A stretch of DNA of 64,000 nucleotides from Psychrobacter sp. JB385 (GCF_900163785.1 NZ_FUKN01000011.1:1-64000), one strand, 5' to 3'; positions 48,198 to 57,280 are shown, counted from the stretch's first letter. Translations and numbers: made by a program. The notes: generated from the sequence alone by a model not told the origin.

Positions 48198-48326
48198 TGC
48201 TCAGGTATCAACTATTTATAAAAGAATAATCTATAAGTACGATCTAGGCGGATTCAAAGTCATGTCTTAATATACTTCACTCAACTCTGCTCAAGACAAA
48301 TGTTACTTATAGATATTACACATACG

Positions 48327-48362
48327 AAAAAGGCCCGAGACGATTGTCTCGGGCCTTTTTAT
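48327..48362 (-). terminator. Strong terminator of the sodium:alanine symporter gene
   Basis: GGCCCGAGAC and GTCTCGGGCC pair perfectly around GATT, with A- and T-runs on both flanks. It lies just after the end of the minus-strand symporter gene and can also stop rightward transcription. Confidence 0.9.
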
Positions 48363-48395
48363 AGACTGCTTAGATGATGACTATGATAAAGACGA

Positions 48396-49943
48396 CTATC
48401 GAATGTCTTTACGTAGTGGATCAGCTGCCATTCTTTGTTGCTGTTTTAGATGACGCTCTTCCCAGTAAGGAGCGTTTTTGATACCGAACGTGGCTGGGTC
48501 AAAAACGTAGTCCGTAACACCAGCTTTAAGTTGTGCTTCGTAGTCTTTTAGCATGGTTAGGGTTGGACGTGCAACCAAGAAGATGACCAAGATACCCACA
48601 ATGTTTAGCCAAGCCATGAGGCCAACACCGATATCACCAATAGCCCAGATATAACCTGCTGAGTTTAGACCACCGTAAGCTACCATGATCATGATAAGCA
48701 CTTTGACTAAGAATACACCAGTTTTATGAGCGCCACGGCCAAGAAAGCGTGTCAAGTAAGCCACGTTGACTTCAGCAATGTAGTAGTAAGCTAGGATGGT
48801 TGTAAAGGCAAAGAAGAATACAGCGATGGCGATAAAGACATTACCAAATGAGCCGTATACCGATTCCATTGCCATTTGTGTAAAGGCAGGTGCGTTGATT
48901 TCAGTAGTAGCAGCAACGTTCTGTACGATGAATTGACCATCTGGCAATGTACCTTGAATGTTGTACATACCAGTAGACAAAATCATGAATGCAGTTGCAG
49001 AACAAACCAGTAAGGTATCAACATATACTGAGAATGCTTGTACTAGACCCTGCTGTGATGGATGCTGAACTTCAGCAGCGGCTGCTGCATGAGGTCCTGT
49101 ACCTTGACCCGCTTCGTTAGAGTAAATACCACGTTTGACACCCCAACCGATTGCAGCACCAAAACCTGCTTGTGCCGTGAATGCATCGCTGATGATCAAA
49201 CCAAATACATCAGGGATCAAGCTGAAGTTACTGAACATGATGATCAAAGCTAAAGCAATATAACCGACTGCCATAAATGGAACAGCAAATTCAGTGAAGG
49301 TTGCAATACGTTTGATACCACCGAAGATGATGATACCTAGTACGACTAAGATGATGGCCAAGCCCACCAAACGCATAGAGCCAACTTCTAAGCCTGCCAC
49401 GTTCATGACAGTACCTTCGCCCATTACCTGTGCAAATGCACTGATAACACCGTTTGCCTGTACACCAGGTAAGAACATACCACAGGATAAAATAGAAGCG
49501 ATGGCGAAGAGGATGCCGTACCACTTTTGACCAAGGGCACGTTCGAAGTAGTAAGCAGGGCCACCACGATACTCGCCAGTGACAACGTCTTTTTCTTTAT
49601 AAATCTGTGCGAGTGTTGATTCAACATAAGCAGTAGATGCCCCTAAGAAGGCAACAACCCACATCCAAAATACTGCACCTGGACCACCGAAGCCGATAGC
49701 AGCTGCTACCCCAGCGATGTTACCCATACCCACACGCCCTGCAAGAGAGACGGCAAGTGCCTGAAATGATGAGATACCATCAGTACTGGATTTACCAGTA
49801 AATAGTAGCTTGATCATTTCACCGAATAGACGTACTTGTACGAAGCGCGTCATGATGGAATAAAACAAGCCTGCGCCTAAACACAGATAGATCAGCGCGG
49901 GGCTCCAGATAATTCCGTTTACTAAGTTAACTAAACCTTCCAT
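48396..49943 (-). CDS. Alanine/glycine:cation symporter (AGCS family)
   Basis: A 515-residue inner-membrane transporter that imports alanine or glycine with sodium. About eleven hydrophobic helices are visible. The family signature near 76-100 is LAGRVGMGNIAGVAAAIGFGGPGAVFWMWV, and GIYSNEAGQGTGPHAAAAAEV near 270-290 is the conserved substrate loop. The C-terminal tail is charged and cytosolic. AGGGA lies eight bases before the ATG. It is a single gene with a strong terminator. No glycine riboswitch was found upstream, although such switches control relatives elsewhere. Confidence 0.95.
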   Translation of the reverse strand: MEGLVNLVNGIIWSPALIYLCLGAGLFYSIMTRFVQVRLFGEMIKLLFTGKSSTDGISSFQALAVSLAGRVGMGNIAGVAAAIGFGGPGAVFWMWVVAFLGASTAYVESTLAQIYKEKDVVTGEYRGGPAYYFERALGQKWYGILFAIASILSCGMFLPGVQANGVISAFAQVMGEGTVMNVAGLEVGSMRLVGLAIILVVLGIIIFGGIKRIATFTEFAVPFMAVGYIALALIIMFSNFSLIPDVFGLIISDAFTAQAGFGAAIGWGVKRGIYSNEAGQGTGPHAAAAAEVQHPSQQGLVQAFSVYVDTLLVCSATAFMILSTGMYNIQGTLPDGQFIVQNVAATTEINAPAFTQMAMESVYGSFGNVFIAIAVFFFAFTTILAYYYIAEVNVAYLTRFLGRGAHKTGVFLVKVLIMIMVAYGGLNSAGYIWAIGDIGVGLMAWLNIVGILVIFLVARPTLTMLKDYEAQLKAGVTDYVFDPATFGIKNAPYWEERHLKQQQRMAADPLRKDIR

Positions 49944-50952
49944 ATTTATATCCCTAGTACTGTCTCAAAGTGGCTCTGTATGCTCTAGGAGTAAGCTAAC
50001 TGGTTAACTTACTTATTTAAGTTAAGCAGTTAAATTAGCTACATTGACTTATATATAGTTAAGTCTCATACGTGTTTAGCCAATAAGAATGGACTGTAGT
50101 TGTCCGTATTCATCCGCTTGGCTTGCTAGCAACAATACCTATTTGCATAGCACTTATCATTCGTAATATTAGTACCAGCTGCATGTAAAACGCTTTTGCT
50201 ACATTAATTACTCTTGTATCTTATTATGACGTGATAAATAAGATTCGTGATAAGTAGAGCAGCGGATAAAATAGGCGTTTATATAATTGAACACTCATCA
50301 TGATGGTGTTCAACTTGCTATGAGCCGTGCCAGTTGAATACACTACTGATAGGGCGTATTGAACGTACTAGAAGATATTTTATGGCTTGATGAGGATTTT
50401 ACACCTCAATTACCAACTCTCTAATACGTATCAAAATATAAGTCCACTACCAAATGTATTCAAACCGTACGGCTACGTAACTGCAATTTGCCATATTTTT
50501 ATCCTAATTACTAGAATTTTCTTTATGGATAGATAGATATATTTGAATTTAGTACGGGAGATTTGGTCATAAAATAGGGGAAGCGTCAGTGTGCTTAGCT
50601 TTGCTGATTAGTGACTGTGCATCCTTATATAGCAGCGGCTAATGCTTGACTTGTAAAAAAAGTTATATAAAAGCCATAACAGCTTACAATTGGGGTTGTG
50701 TTTTGGTAACGGTCAATTGTAAAACCATTACGATAGCGCCATCATTGACACAGTATTAAGCAGACAGTATATAAAGTAAAAGTACAAAGGATATACATTG
50801 CTTAAGTAATCATGCTCGATAGTTTGTCAAAAAAATGCAAGCTTACGATATATAGAGTATATATGTCGTCAGTAGATTAAAGAATAACTGAAAAACTATT
50901 AAAAAACGTGTTACCAGCTATTTGTTATTTATGATTATTAGGAGAAACAACG
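49944..50952. other. 1-kb gene-free AT-rich region
   Basis: This is the largest empty stretch of the window. It has no open frame of 60 codons and no recognisable RNA gene. A TTAACTT/AAGTTAA inverted repeat at 50004-50025 lies near the symporter start. A segment at about 50345-50360 (TAGGGCGTATTGAAC) resembles the arm of the palindromic element at 57451. It should carry divergent promoters for the symporter and lemA. Confidence 0.4.
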
Positions 50953-51585
50953 ATGACGCGTAAATCTATTATGAAACCAGCATTGTTAGCAGCACTATTG
51001 ACGACGTCTACTGTCGGCTTGAGTGGATGTGGGTATAACAATCTTCAAGCGCAAGACGAGCAAGTAACAGCGTCATGGTCAGAAGTGGTCAACCAATATC
51101 AGCGCCGCAGTGATTTGGTGCCAAACTTGGTAAAAGTCGTACAGCAATATGCGACACAAGAGCAAGAGGTCTTCACACAAGTGGCTGAGGCTCGCTCGCG
51201 TGCTGGCGGGATTACGGTCACGCCTGAAGTGCTAAACGATCCAGAAGCGATGGAGCGTTATGCTGCTGCGCAAGAGCAGATGACAGGAGCACTATCGCGT
51301 TTAATGGCCGTATCTGAGCGTTATCCTGAGCTAAAATCGGATGCTTTGTTTCAAGATTTACAAGCCCAGCTTGAAGGGACTGAAAATCGTATTGCCGTCG
51401 CACGTAATCGCTACATCCAAGAAGTACAGGGCTACAATACGACAGTACGCCAATTCCCAACCAATGTGACTGCAAAAGTCTTTGGCATGCAACCTAAGCC
51501 AAACTTTAGTGTCGCTAATGAAGAGGCGATTTCGACCGCGCCAAGTGTCGATTTTGGCGGTAACGATGCTGCGACAGCAGAGTAG
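50953..51585 (+). CDS. lemA: LemA-family protein
   Basis: A 210-residue membrane-associated protein. The N-terminus has a lipobox-like LSGC at about 23-26, so it is probably a lipoprotein. The family core is NLQAQDEQVTASWSEVVNQYQRRSDLVPNLVKVVQQYATQEQEVF, then a long helical region and ENRIAVARNRYIQEVQGYNTTVRQFPTNVTAKVFGM. LemA proteins form helical bundles, and their role is unclear. They are commonly encoded before TPM-domain genes, as here. AGGAGA lies eight bases before the ATG, and the downstream TPM gene begins 147 bases later. Confidence 0.94.
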   Translation: MTRKSIMKPALLAALLTTSTVGLSGCGYNNLQAQDEQVTASWSEVVNQYQRRSDLVPNLVKVVQQYATQEQEVFTQVAEARSRAGGITVTPEVLNDPEAMERYAAAQEQMTGALSRLMAVSERYPELKSDALFQDLQAQLEGTENRIAVARNRYIQEVQGYNTTVRQFPTNVTAKVFGMQPKPNFSVANEEAISTAPSVDFGGNDAATAE

Positions 51586-51732
51586 GATTAAGGTCAACCA
51601 AAGCGATAGAATAGTAGAGCGGTCGTTGCCGCTCTATTTGTTTGATGATAGCTCACATGTGTTTTAAAGGTGTTGATGGACGTGGATGCCTATTAATTTA
51701 GTATAGAGGTCACTTGAGGTGGTATAGATTAG

Positions 51733-52923
51733 ATGAATAATTCAAAAGCAATCTTATCAACATTATTATTTACACTCAGCATGGCTAGTGCGTCAGTACT
51801 TTATGCTGCGCCTAATGCCGATGTGGGAAATAGTGTGGCAGCTACCGATAATACCTCGACTATGCAAGATCGTAGTGTTGAGGATATGGTCGCTATTGCC
51901 AAAGCTGGTGAGTCCAACGAAGCCATCAATGATGCGGTATTAGGCAACGAAGCTATCAACGGCGCTGTGTTAGGTAACGATGCCATTAATCCCAAGGCAG
52001 CTGACAACAATGAAGCCACTGCTTCTGCCTCAACACCTAGCCGTCCTGCTGTACAATCAAGTGCGCCTAGCATTGATGCGGATAAGCTAATACTAAACGA
52101 GCCAGTCGTTGATCAGGCCAATATCTTAAACCCGCAAGAAAAACAGCGCTTAGAGACGCAGCTTCGTGGTATTTATCAACAAGGCTTGGCTCAGGCAGCT
52201 GTGGTGATTGTGCCCACGACCAATGGCACCCCCATTTTTGATTATGCTCTCCAAGTGGCCGAAAAGTGGCAACTGGGTGACAAAGATATCGATGATGGTT
52301 TATTGATAGTCGTTGCGGTCAATGACCGTGATATGTATATTTTAACGGGCTATGGTTTAGAAGGGGTATTACCCGATGCCGCTGTCAACCGGATCATTCG
52401 TGAAGACATCACGCCACTGTTTAAACAAGACAATTATGGCGCTGGTATTTTGGCGGGCGTGGACGCACTCAAAACACGCTTGACAGCTGACCCAGAGGTA
52501 TTAGCCCGTGCTGATGCCCAAGCGGCTGAACGAAGCACACAACAAGGCTCAGATGAGGTACCAGCACCTATCTTTTTGTTTATCATGTCGATGATATTTG
52601 GTAGCTTTATTACCAAAATATTGGGCCGTGTGTTTGGCTCTATCTTGACCGCAGGTGGTTTTTTTGCAGGCTCACTCGCGTTAGGTGGCGGCTTTTTCAT
52701 GACCCTGATTATGGCGATATTTATCTGGATGTTTTTGATTTCGCGAGGCGGCGGTGGTAAAGGTGGTGGCGGTAAAGGTGGACGCAGAGGCGGTGGTCTG
52801 ATTTTCCTACCTGGTATGGGCGGTGGTAGTGGTGGCGGCTTCGGCGGTGGTGGTTTTGGTGGCGGCGGCTTTGGCGGTGGTGGTGGTGGCTTCGGCGGCG
52901 GCGGTGCTGGCGGTTCTTGGTAA
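51733..52923 (+). CDS. TPM-domain membrane protein with Gly-rich tail (YgcG-like)
   Basis: A 396-residue protein. Residues 1-27 are a signal peptide (ending SVLYAAP). Then comes a low-complexity segment with a nine-residue tandem repeat, GNEAIN(D/G)AVL, at about 55-80. A TPM domain follows at about 120-260 (VVDQANILNPQEKQRLETQLRGIYQQ, AVNDRDMYILTGYGLEGVLPDAAVNRII). One membrane helix region is at 275-325, and the C-terminus is a long Gly/Arg and Gly/Phe-rich tail. TPM domains are linked to photosystem repair in plants and to phosphatase-like activity. The bacterial role is uncertain. It is likely translated from a lemA-tpm-tpm message. Confidence 0.93.
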   Translation: MNNSKAILSTLLFTLSMASASVLYAAPNADVGNSVAATDNTSTMQDRSVEDMVAIAKAGESNEAINDAVLGNEAINGAVLGNDAINPKAADNNEATASASTPSRPAVQSSAPSIDADKLILNEPVVDQANILNPQEKQRLETQLRGIYQQGLAQAAVVIVPTTNGTPIFDYALQVAEKWQLGDKDIDDGLLIVVAVNDRDMYILTGYGLEGVLPDAAVNRIIREDITPLFKQDNYGAGILAGVDALKTRLTADPEVLARADAQAAERSTQQGSDEVPAPIFLFIMSMIFGSFITKILGRVFGSILTAGGFFAGSLALGGGFFMTLIMAIFIWMFLISRGGGGKGGGGKGGRRGGGLIFLPGMGGGSGGGFGGGGFGGGGFGGGGGGFGGGGAGGSW

Positions 52924-52973
52924 TTGATTCACTAAACAACCGTCAGTAATGACGTATTTGAGGAAATATTATA

Positions 52974-53498
52974 ATGGCAGAAAACAACGCTTCAACTTCC
53001 AGCTTGGCTCGCTGGTGGCGTCAGGTATTGTTTGTCCCTTTATTACATAGTAAATGGCTGACAGCGGACGCAAGAGCACGTCTGACAAAAAGAGTAGAAA
53101 GCGCTGAGCAAGGGCATCGCGGTGAGGTTTTTTTAATTGTAGAAAATCACCTACCCATTGAAGAGGCCTATCATATAAATTGCCGTGAACGAGCGATTGA
53201 TTTATTTAGCGAGTATCGGGTATGGGATACCGAAGAAAACACAGGCGTTTTGGTTTATGTCAATATTTGTGAGCACCAGTTAGAGATTGTGGCGGATCGC
53301 GGTATCAGTGCTCATGTTAGTCCCACCGTTTGGCGTGCGATGTGCGAAAAAGCCATATCAGGCATCGCCAACAAAAAAACAGAAGAGAGCGTGGCCGAGT
53401 TGCTAGATGAAGTCGGGCAAGTGCTTCGTCAATATTATCAGCTAGAAGACAATCCATCAGGCAATGAGTTGTCCAACACGGTAGTGTTTTTGAAGTAA
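52974..53498 (+). CDS. Second TPM-domain protein
   Basis: A 174-residue TPM-domain protein without signal peptide or Gly-rich tail. The domain is recognisable in RVESAEQGHRGEVFLIVENHLPIEEAYHINCRERAIDLFSEYRVWDTEENTGVLVYVNICEHQLEIVADRGISAHV. It lacks any clear membrane helix and should be cytosolic or peripheral. It starts 50 bases after the first TPM gene on the same strand, with AGGAAA before the ATG. The lemA-TPM-TPM order is a known arrangement. A cysteine-bearing NCRER loop is a small oddity. Confidence 0.9.
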   Translation: MAENNASTSSLARWWRQVLFVPLLHSKWLTADARARLTKRVESAEQGHRGEVFLIVENHLPIEEAYHINCRERAIDLFSEYRVWDTEENTGVLVYVNICEHQLEIVADRGISAHVSPTVWRAMCEKAISGIANKKTEESVAELLDEVGQVLRQYYQLEDNPSGNELSNTVVFLK

Positions 53499-53651
53499 CT
53501 GATGTTTAAAAGCAATGGATTTTTAAAGGTAACGATTGTATCTGTCTTTCTCATCCACCCTTTCATTGATGAGATATATAGATTGGCATGGTTGATTTTA
53601 GTTTATGGGGTTTTGAGGCGAATTCAAATATAATAGCGTTTCTATCGATAG

Positions 53652-53688
53652 AGAGGATAGATATACACATTGCGCGTATCTATCCTCT
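53652..53688. repeat. 12-bp perfect inverted repeat in the deaminase leader
   Basis: AGAGGATAGATA (53652-53663) and TATCTATCCTCT (53677-53688) are perfectly complementary across a 13-base loop. There is no T-run after it, so it is not an ordinary terminator. It ends 40 bases before the deaminase ATG and may be an operator or an RNA hairpin. Confidence 0.6.
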
Positions 53689-53728
53689 GTATGAGTAGGC
53701 CTTAATACAAAACCAGTACTGGAACACT

Positions 53729-54727
53729 ATGATTGATTTAATAAAGAAATTACCAAAAGCTGAGCTGCATTTACATATAGAAGGTTCTCTAGAGCCTGAG
53801 CTGATGTTCAGATTGGCCAAAAAGAACCAAGTAGACATTCCTTACAAAGATATAGAAGATGTACGTAGCGCCTATAATTTTACCAATCTACAGACCTTTT
53901 TAGACATCTATTATGCGGGTGCCAATGTTCTTCTTACGAAAGACGATTTTTATGATTTGACGTGGGAGTATGTCCTAAAATGTGTCGAAAACAATATCAT
54001 CCATACGGAGATATTTTTTGATCCACAAACGCATACTGCTCGGGGCGTTCCTTTCGATGCGGTTATTACAGGCATAAAAGAAGCGCTACAAGACGCCAAA
54101 GCCAAATATGGCATCACGTCTTGCATTATCATGTGTTTTTTAAGACATCTATCGCAAGAAGACGCATTTGAAACGTTGGATGCGGCACTCAAATACCAAG
54201 ACGATATTATCGGTGTGGGTTTGGATTCTTCAGAGCTTGGTAATCCACCTTCAAAATTCAAAGACGTGTTTAAAAAGGCAAAAGAAGCAGGCTTCAAACT
54301 GGTGGCTCATGCAGGTGAAGAAGCTGATTTTTCGTACATTTACGAAGCATTAGATATCTTGAGCATTCATAGGATTGATCATGGCGTACAATCTATAAAA
54401 AGTGCCGAGTTGATGCAACGATTAAAAGATGAGCAAATGCCGCTTACGGTCTGTCCGAACTCGAACATTGAGCTAAAAGTTTTTGAAACCTATCAAGAGC
54501 ATAATATCAAAGAGCTTTTAGACTATGGCTTGAATGTCAGTGTCAACTCTGATGATCCAGCGTACTTTAAAGGTTATATGAATCAAAATTTCATCAACCT
54601 ACACGAAAATCTTGACCTATCAGAAGATGATATCGTGACCTTGGTCAAAAACTCGTTTAAATCAGCATTTATCAGTGATGAGTTAAAAGAAGCCTACCTA
54701 GCAAAAGTTGATCTCGCTTTACAATGA
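53729..54727 (+). CDS. Adenine deaminase (adenosine deaminase superfamily)
   Basis: A 332-residue metal-dependent deaminase. Metal ligands are in AELHLHIEGS (His-x-His) and LVAHAGEEAD, the HRIDHGVQ block, and Asp in VSVNSDDPAYF. The block FFDPQTHTARGVPFDAVITGI is the type found in bacterial and fungal adenine deaminases, while classical adenosine deaminases differ there. I therefore favour adenine to hypoxanthine conversion for purine salvage, with adenosine as the alternative. The length is normal. It is a single gene with its own 5' hairpin and a bidirectional terminator. Confidence 0.9.
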   Translation: MIDLIKKLPKAELHLHIEGSLEPELMFRLAKKNQVDIPYKDIEDVRSAYNFTNLQTFLDIYYAGANVLLTKDDFYDLTWEYVLKCVENNIIHTEIFFDPQTHTARGVPFDAVITGIKEALQDAKAKYGITSCIIMCFLRHLSQEDAFETLDAALKYQDDIIGVGLDSSELGNPPSKFKDVFKKAKEAGFKLVAHAGEEADFSYIYEALDILSIHRIDHGVQSIKSAELMQRLKDEQMPLTVCPNSNIELKVFETYQEHNIKELLDYGLNVSVNSDDPAYFKGYMNQNFINLHENLDLSEDDIVTLVKNSFKSAFISDELKEAYLAKVDLALQ

Positions 54728-54772
54728 AGGTTGAGTGATTTTTAACTCAGTCGCCTCTAATTGAGTAAATAC

Positions 54773-54815
54773 AAAAAAGGCTTAATGGTTGATAAAAACC
54801 GTTAAGCCTTTTTTG
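54773..54815. terminator. Bidirectional terminator between deaminase and sirtuin
   Basis: GGCTTAATGGTT and ACCGTTAAGCC pair with one G-T, flanked by A6 and T6, so it can act on both strands. The two genes converge here. Confidence 0.9.
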
Positions 54816-54877
54816 GTGCTACTGTCTTAGATTGCCTATCGCTTATCTAGTATCATCTTTTATAGATACCTCTCGAT

Positions 54878-55696
54878 TTATGAGCCAGTGATCTGCTTGA
54901 CCAGTACAGGCATGATGATTCCTGCTTTTTCTTTTATGATGATATCAACGGTGGTATTGGGCGTTGGGTTCGGATTTATCTCGATAACTTTAGCGCCATT
55001 TCGCTTGGCTAACTGTGCAAGGCCTGCTGCTGGATAGACGAGGCTGGATGTACCAATACTGATAAACACCTCGCAATCAGCAGCGGCTTCTTCTGCCGTC
55101 TGCCATGCTTGTACTGGCAACGATTCTCCAAACCAAACAATGTCTGGTCTGATATAACCACCACAGTGCGAGCAAGTGATCAACGTCTCAGCGTCCTGTC
55201 TATCAACATCACTATTATCTAAAGCTTCACTATTTTGTGAATGATTTGATGCGCTTGTATAAGGTGTTTGGCATTGACTGCAACGATTGCGTGCCAGATT
55301 GCCATGCAGATGAGCCACGGTACTACCAGCTTGCTCGTGCAAGTCATCCACGTTTTGAGTGATGAGGGTTAGTTGCTGATGGTTGACTTTTGCGTGATGC
55401 TGCCAATATGCTAAGGCCTTGTGTGCAGGATTGGGTTTTTTATCCGCGATGAGTTGCCTTCGCCATTGATACCATGACCAGACCAGCGCTGGGTCACACG
55501 CGAATGCCTCTGGTGTGGCCAAATCCTCTGCCCTATAGTTTTCCCATAATCCAGTTTGCTTATCCCGAAAAGTTGGAATGCCACTTTCTGCTGAGATTCC
55601 CGCACCCGTTAAAAGACAAATACGCTGTTTTGATGCCAATAGTTTGGCAGCGTCCTGTACTTCTGCTATTAACGCTGGTGATAATTCTGCTAACAT
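54878..55696 (-). CDS. cobB: NAD-dependent protein deacylase (sirtuin, CobB-like)
   Basis: A 272-residue sirtuin that removes acyl groups from lysines using NAD. GAGISAESGIPTFRD is at 31-45, QNVD at 114-117, the catalytic His in HLHGNL at 131, and zinc cysteines at C139-x-x-C142 and CSHC. Tyr76 and Arg79 (WYQWRR) form the class III pattern that recognises succinyl or malonyl lysine, so desuccinylation is likely. Between the Cys pairs is an insertion of about 30 residues rich in Ser, Asn and Asp. The start at 55696 is supported by AAGGG eight bases upstream. It overlaps the start region of the next gene on the other strand. Confidence 0.93.
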   Translation of the reverse strand: MLAELSPALIAEVQDAAKLLASKQRICLLTGAGISAESGIPTFRDKQTGLWENYRAEDLATPEAFACDPALVWSWYQWRRQLIADKKPNPAHKALAYWQHHAKVNHQQLTLITQNVDDLHEQAGSTVAHLHGNLARNRCSQCQTPYTSASNHSQNSEALDNSDVDRQDAETLITCSHCGGYIRPDIVWFGESLPVQAWQTAEEAAADCEVFISIGTSSLVYPAAGLAQLAKRNGAKVIEINPNPTPNTTVDIIIKEKAGIIMPVLVKQITGS

Positions 55697-56099
55697 GAGC
55701 CAACCCTTGCTAATAATGGATACCTTTCTCATGATAGACGGAATGTGGTGGCTTGTCATATTGTTCGTTGTGATCGCAGCCTTGTGGTTATTGGCAAAGT
55801 CGCGTGGCGTCAAAGCAGACAAGACATCTTATAACGGGCAATCAAAACCGACAAAAGCTGCCGCTAACGATGGTCTACAAAAGACGTCAGCTTTATTAAA
55901 ACAGTATTTTCCTACTTACCGAGTCACTCGCAAAGCCAACCATCTATTGCTCAGCCAGCAAGACCAGAAAGTTGCGATGATTACGATGGATAAAAAGATT
56001 GCCATAGGTCAGCGACGTCTTGGAGATGTACCTGTGATTAATTATCACCGTGTACCCAGCCGCGCCCAACTAACGGCCAATTTGCAGGATATGCAATAG
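55695..56099 (+). CDS. Small membrane protein of unknown function
   Basis: A protein of up to 134 residues with one hydrophobic helix (WWLVILFVVIAALWLLAKS) near the N-terminus, then a basic cytosolic domain, LLKQYFPTYRVTRKANHLLLSQQDQKVAMITMDKKIAIGQRRLG. I do not recognise it. Three in-frame ATGs (55695, 55716, 55731) can start it. The last gives a 122-residue protein with a short N-terminus but only weak ribosome sites. The upstream extension of the frame to 55578 lies inside the sirtuin gene. It is divergent from that gene with no spacer. Confidence 0.65.
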   Translation: MSQPLLIMDTFLMIDGMWWLVILFVVIAALWLLAKSRGVKADKTSYNGQSKPTKAAANDGLQKTSALLKQYFPTYRVTRKANHLLLSQQDQKVAMITMDKKIAIGQRRLGDVPVINYHRVPSRAQLTANLQDMQ

Positions 56100-56191
56100 A
56101 TCAATGCTCGCGAAATTTTAGAAAAGTAGAGACACAGCACAAATAGGCATGAGTCATCAGGATAATAATGAAGAAGTATAACAAGAATGAT

Positions 56192-56268
56192 TGGTGCGCT
56201 CGGCGGGAATCGAACCCACGACCCTCGGCTTCGGAGACCGATACTCTATCCAACTGAGCTACGAGCGC
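56192..56268 (-). tRNA. tRNA-Arg (anticodon CCG)
   Basis: The minus strand reads as a full cloverleaf of 77 bases. The acceptor stem GCGCTCG/CGAGCGC pairs perfectly, the D-arm is AGCTCAGTTGGATAGAGT, the anticodon stem TCGGT/GCCGA encloses CTCCGAA with anticodon CCG, and the T-arm contains GGTTCGAATCC. A discriminator A and an encoded CCA close the 3' end. It reads CGG arginine codons. Confidence 0.97.
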
Positions 56269-56620
56269 ATGATAACGACGACATAGAATAATACAATACT
56301 TAAACGAGTGTTATAAGCCGTATAAAGTGTCGAAAAATAAAGACCGCCTAGTCTAACAAATAAAAGCCATAAAGCCAATGAGTGAAGCCCATGATTCAGG
56401 TTTTTTAAGAAAAAACAGGATAGTCATTAAACAGGCATGGCAATTTACCTGCCTTTTCCCTTATAATGTCAGGGAGAATTCATATTTATAATCACCGATT
56501 ACAAGTGTGCTGACACGCGGGATGGCTGTTTGCTATTGATGACGATTGCTCATCAAAGGAGGACAGACAGAATGTCTGAGTCGTGTAGGCCTCTGTATCT
56601 GTAATAAGAGAACGTGACGA
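56269..56620 (+). other. Non-coding stretch between tRNA-Arg and the cytochrome gene
   Basis: About 350 bases with no larger gene. It contains a 10-codon open frame (56572-56604) with a near-ideal ribosome site, listed separately. Otherwise it is AT-rich promoter-like sequence with no palindrome I can name. Confidence 0.4.
56572..56604 (+). other. Possible 10-codon leader open frame before the cytochrome gene
   Basis: AAAGGAGGA, a near-perfect Shine-Dalgarno, lies nine bases before ATG 56572, which opens a 10-codon frame (MSESCRPLYL, stop TAA). The cytochrome ATG at 56621 follows 16 bases later in another frame and has a weaker ribosome site. It could be a translated leader peptide or a site of translational coupling. 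Confidence 0.4.
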
Positions 56621-57280
56621 ATGAGAAAAGTAGTTATGTTATCGGCAGCTGCCATTCTAGGAATCGCTAGTATCGCGGTGAGCCAAGCTGAAGACGTTGC
56701 AGGCACATCTACTGTAACCGTTTCTGACGTAGCAGAAGGGCAGGAAGTCGTAGACAATCTTCCTGAAAAGCTAGGCGAAGACACCAAAGCCGCTGCCGTG
56801 ACTACCGATGGCGAAGCCGCTACAGATGAAGCTGCGCAAGTGGATGGCGAAGAAACTGCTGCTGCGGCACCTGCTACCGAAGAAGAGCCTATCCCACAAG
56901 ACACGCCACAAGTACAAAAGCTGATCGCCCTCTATCCCAATCTGATTGCTCGTATTCAGCCTGTGGCCAAAGTATGTTTCGAAGACGACGAAGTTTGTGA
57001 TGTGACAGCTCGCGTAGCAGGGCCAGCGCCAGGGGACGGACCGCGTGACGGTAAAGCAGTATACAATGCTGTCTGCCATACGTGTCATGCCGCAGGTTTA
57101 CTGGGCTCTCCTATTTTTGGTGATGCTGGTGCTTGGGGCCCTCGTATCTCAAAAGGTAAAGACACGTTATATACCCATGCTATCAATGGTTTCAATGCCA
57201 TGCCTGCTAAAGGCGGTGCTGATATTCCTGATGAAGAAGTTCAGAATGCTGTAGATTATATGGTTGAATCGGCAAGCTAA
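56621..57280 (+). CDS. Cytochrome c5-like c-type cytochrome
   Basis: A 219-residue periplasmic heme protein. A signal peptide ends near SQAEDVAG (about 24). An acidic Ala/Glu/Asp-rich linker of about 75 residues follows, then a single class I heme site CHTCH with PISKGKDTLYTHAINGFNAMPAKGG-like sequence carrying the distal Met. The context matches cytochrome c5 proteins that transfer electrons to terminal oxidases. The acidic linker is unusual in length. A strong terminator follows. The ATG has only a weak ribosome site; the open leader frame before it may help initiation. Confidence 0.88.
   Translation: MRKVVMLSAAAILGIASIAVSQAEDVAGTSTVTVSDVAEGQEVVDNLPEKLGEDTKAAAVTTDGEAATDEAAQVDGEETAAAAPATEEEPIPQDTPQVQKLIALYPNLIARIQPVAKVCFEDDEVCDVTARVAGPAPGDGPRDGKAVYNAVCHTCHAAGLLGSPIFGDAGAWGPRISKGKDTLYTHAINGFNAMPAKGGADIPDEEVQNAVDYMVESAS

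Noticed and set aside
49944..50300. Glycine riboswitch ahead of the AGCS transporter
   Set aside because: The conserved glycine-aptamer segments are not visible on the minus strand.
51801..52073. Minus-strand open frames inside the TPM, FtsK, ATPase and MetH genes
   Set aside because: They mirror the codon pattern of well-supported genes on the other strand and lack ribosome sites or domains.
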